Positions 32,004 to 32,177 of a stretch of DNA of 32,177 bases are shown in pieces (position 1 is the stretch's first letter; each line of letters starts with the position of its first letter). The position numbers and the translations under genes were made by a program. The notes beneath the pieces are model-generated. The model ran no database searches and was not told the DNA's origin. It saw only the letters and a program-made list of their open reading frames with translations. The DNA is from a bacterium (GTDB taxonomy: Bacteria; Bacillota; Clostridia; Lachnospirales; Lachnospiraceae), in contig JAQYAI010000123.1 in assembly GCA_029227655.1 (NCBI GenBank), positions 1-32,177 of the forward strand. Direction: 5' to 3'.

Positions 32004-32032
32004 TTGACAAGCTGAAAAAGATGTGATAAACT
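32004..32032 (+). promoter_or_regulatory. rRNA operon promoter P2
   Basis: TTGACA (32004-32009), 17 bases, TAAACT (32027-32032), 76 bases after P1. Tandem promoters of this kind are typical ahead of rRNA operons. Confidence 0.65.
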
Positions 32033-32177
32033 AAACGAGCTGTTGAGAAACAGAAAGAACCTTGATAATTGAACAATAGACAACAACCCTGAAAGATTCT
32101 TTTGAATAATTCAGAACAAGACATTTATGTCGAACCTAAAAACAGTAAACAGGAACAGAATTGCCAAGCGATTCTGA
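32033..32177 (+). promoter_or_regulatory. Leader of an rRNA operon, 16S gene beyond the window
   Basis: Holds a hairpin CTGTT-GAGA-AACAG (32040-32053) and the segment ACCTTGATAATTGAACAATAG (within 32059-32079), which resembles the boxB/boxA-type antitermination leader before Clostridial 16S genes. The 16S start (GAGTTTGATC) is not reached. That an rRNA operon follows is inference. Confidence 0.6.

Noticed and set aside
31586..32086. 166-codon minus-strand frame near the end
   Set aside because: It runs antisense through a tRNA gene and the rRNA promoter; the protein is low-complexity Phe/Ser-rich sequence.

Overview
The window looks like a chromosomal segment of a low-GC anaerobic gut Firmicute, most likely a member of the Lachnospiraceae (Dorea, Blautia or Mediterraneibacter type). 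The grounds are AT-rich codon use, strong AGGAGG ribosome binding sites, the str operon order rpsL-rpsG-fusA-tuf, an FMN riboswitch ahead of a RibU transporter, a DUF5685/DnaJ pair, and tRNA genes without encoded CCA. Family assignments are from recognition of the translated sequence; no database search was run.

Layout. 1-1369 holds an LCP-family cell-wall ligase, possibly cut at its 5' end, closed by a terminator that overlaps the promoter of the str operon. 1424-6200 is the str operon (S12, S7, EF-G, EF-Tu), with a 223-base structured gap between rpsL and rpsG and a separate promoter for tuf. 6200-10800 is an accessory stretch: a hairpin element, a HipA-like kinase paired with a DUF3037 protein, a corrinoid-type MtrA/DUF4346 protein whose reading frame is interrupted by a single TGA, a membrane protein of unknown role, and a DUF4304 protein. 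10984-17663 carries a large MacB/FtsX-type ABC transporter, an iron-sulfur aldo/keto reductase, a GrpB-like protein with a membrane tail, and a fused SfsA-MutY protein. 17703-20500 is mainly on the minus strand (PAP2 phosphatase, lipid kinase, TetR regulator) and encloses two tandem copies of a plus-strand small-RNA unit. 20674-24897 holds tex and a DUF5685-DnaJ-membrane protein trio. 24900-25885 is the FMN riboswitch and ribU. 25936-26100 is a MITE-like palindrome. 26115-31376 is a tRNA-modification and processing cluster (tsaE, tsaB, rimI, a small Cys-pair protein, rnz, tsaD, ispD). The last 800 bases hold two identical tRNA-Ser(UGA) genes and the promoters and leader of an rRNA operon whose 16S gene must begin just past the window.

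The most interesting observation is at 8267-9373. The 76-codon and 221-codon reading frames lie in the same frame, separated by one TGA and 83 further open codons. The TGA sits in a U-x-x-C setting (codon 64, then Leu-Gly-Cys) and is followed at +20 by a hairpin with a GGTC loop, almost the same geometry as the E. coli fdhF SECIS. I infer a selenocysteine-containing MtrA-like corrinoid protein. The second most interesting item is the 174-bp tandem small-RNA unit at 19513-19845, which has matching promoters, matching upstream palindromes and terminator stems with a compensatory base change.

How it fits together: most of the window is housekeeping (translation, t6A tRNA modification, isoprenoid synthesis, flavin uptake). 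The unusual content is concentrated in the island between tuf and the ABC transporter and in the spacer between the lipid kinase and the TetR gene.
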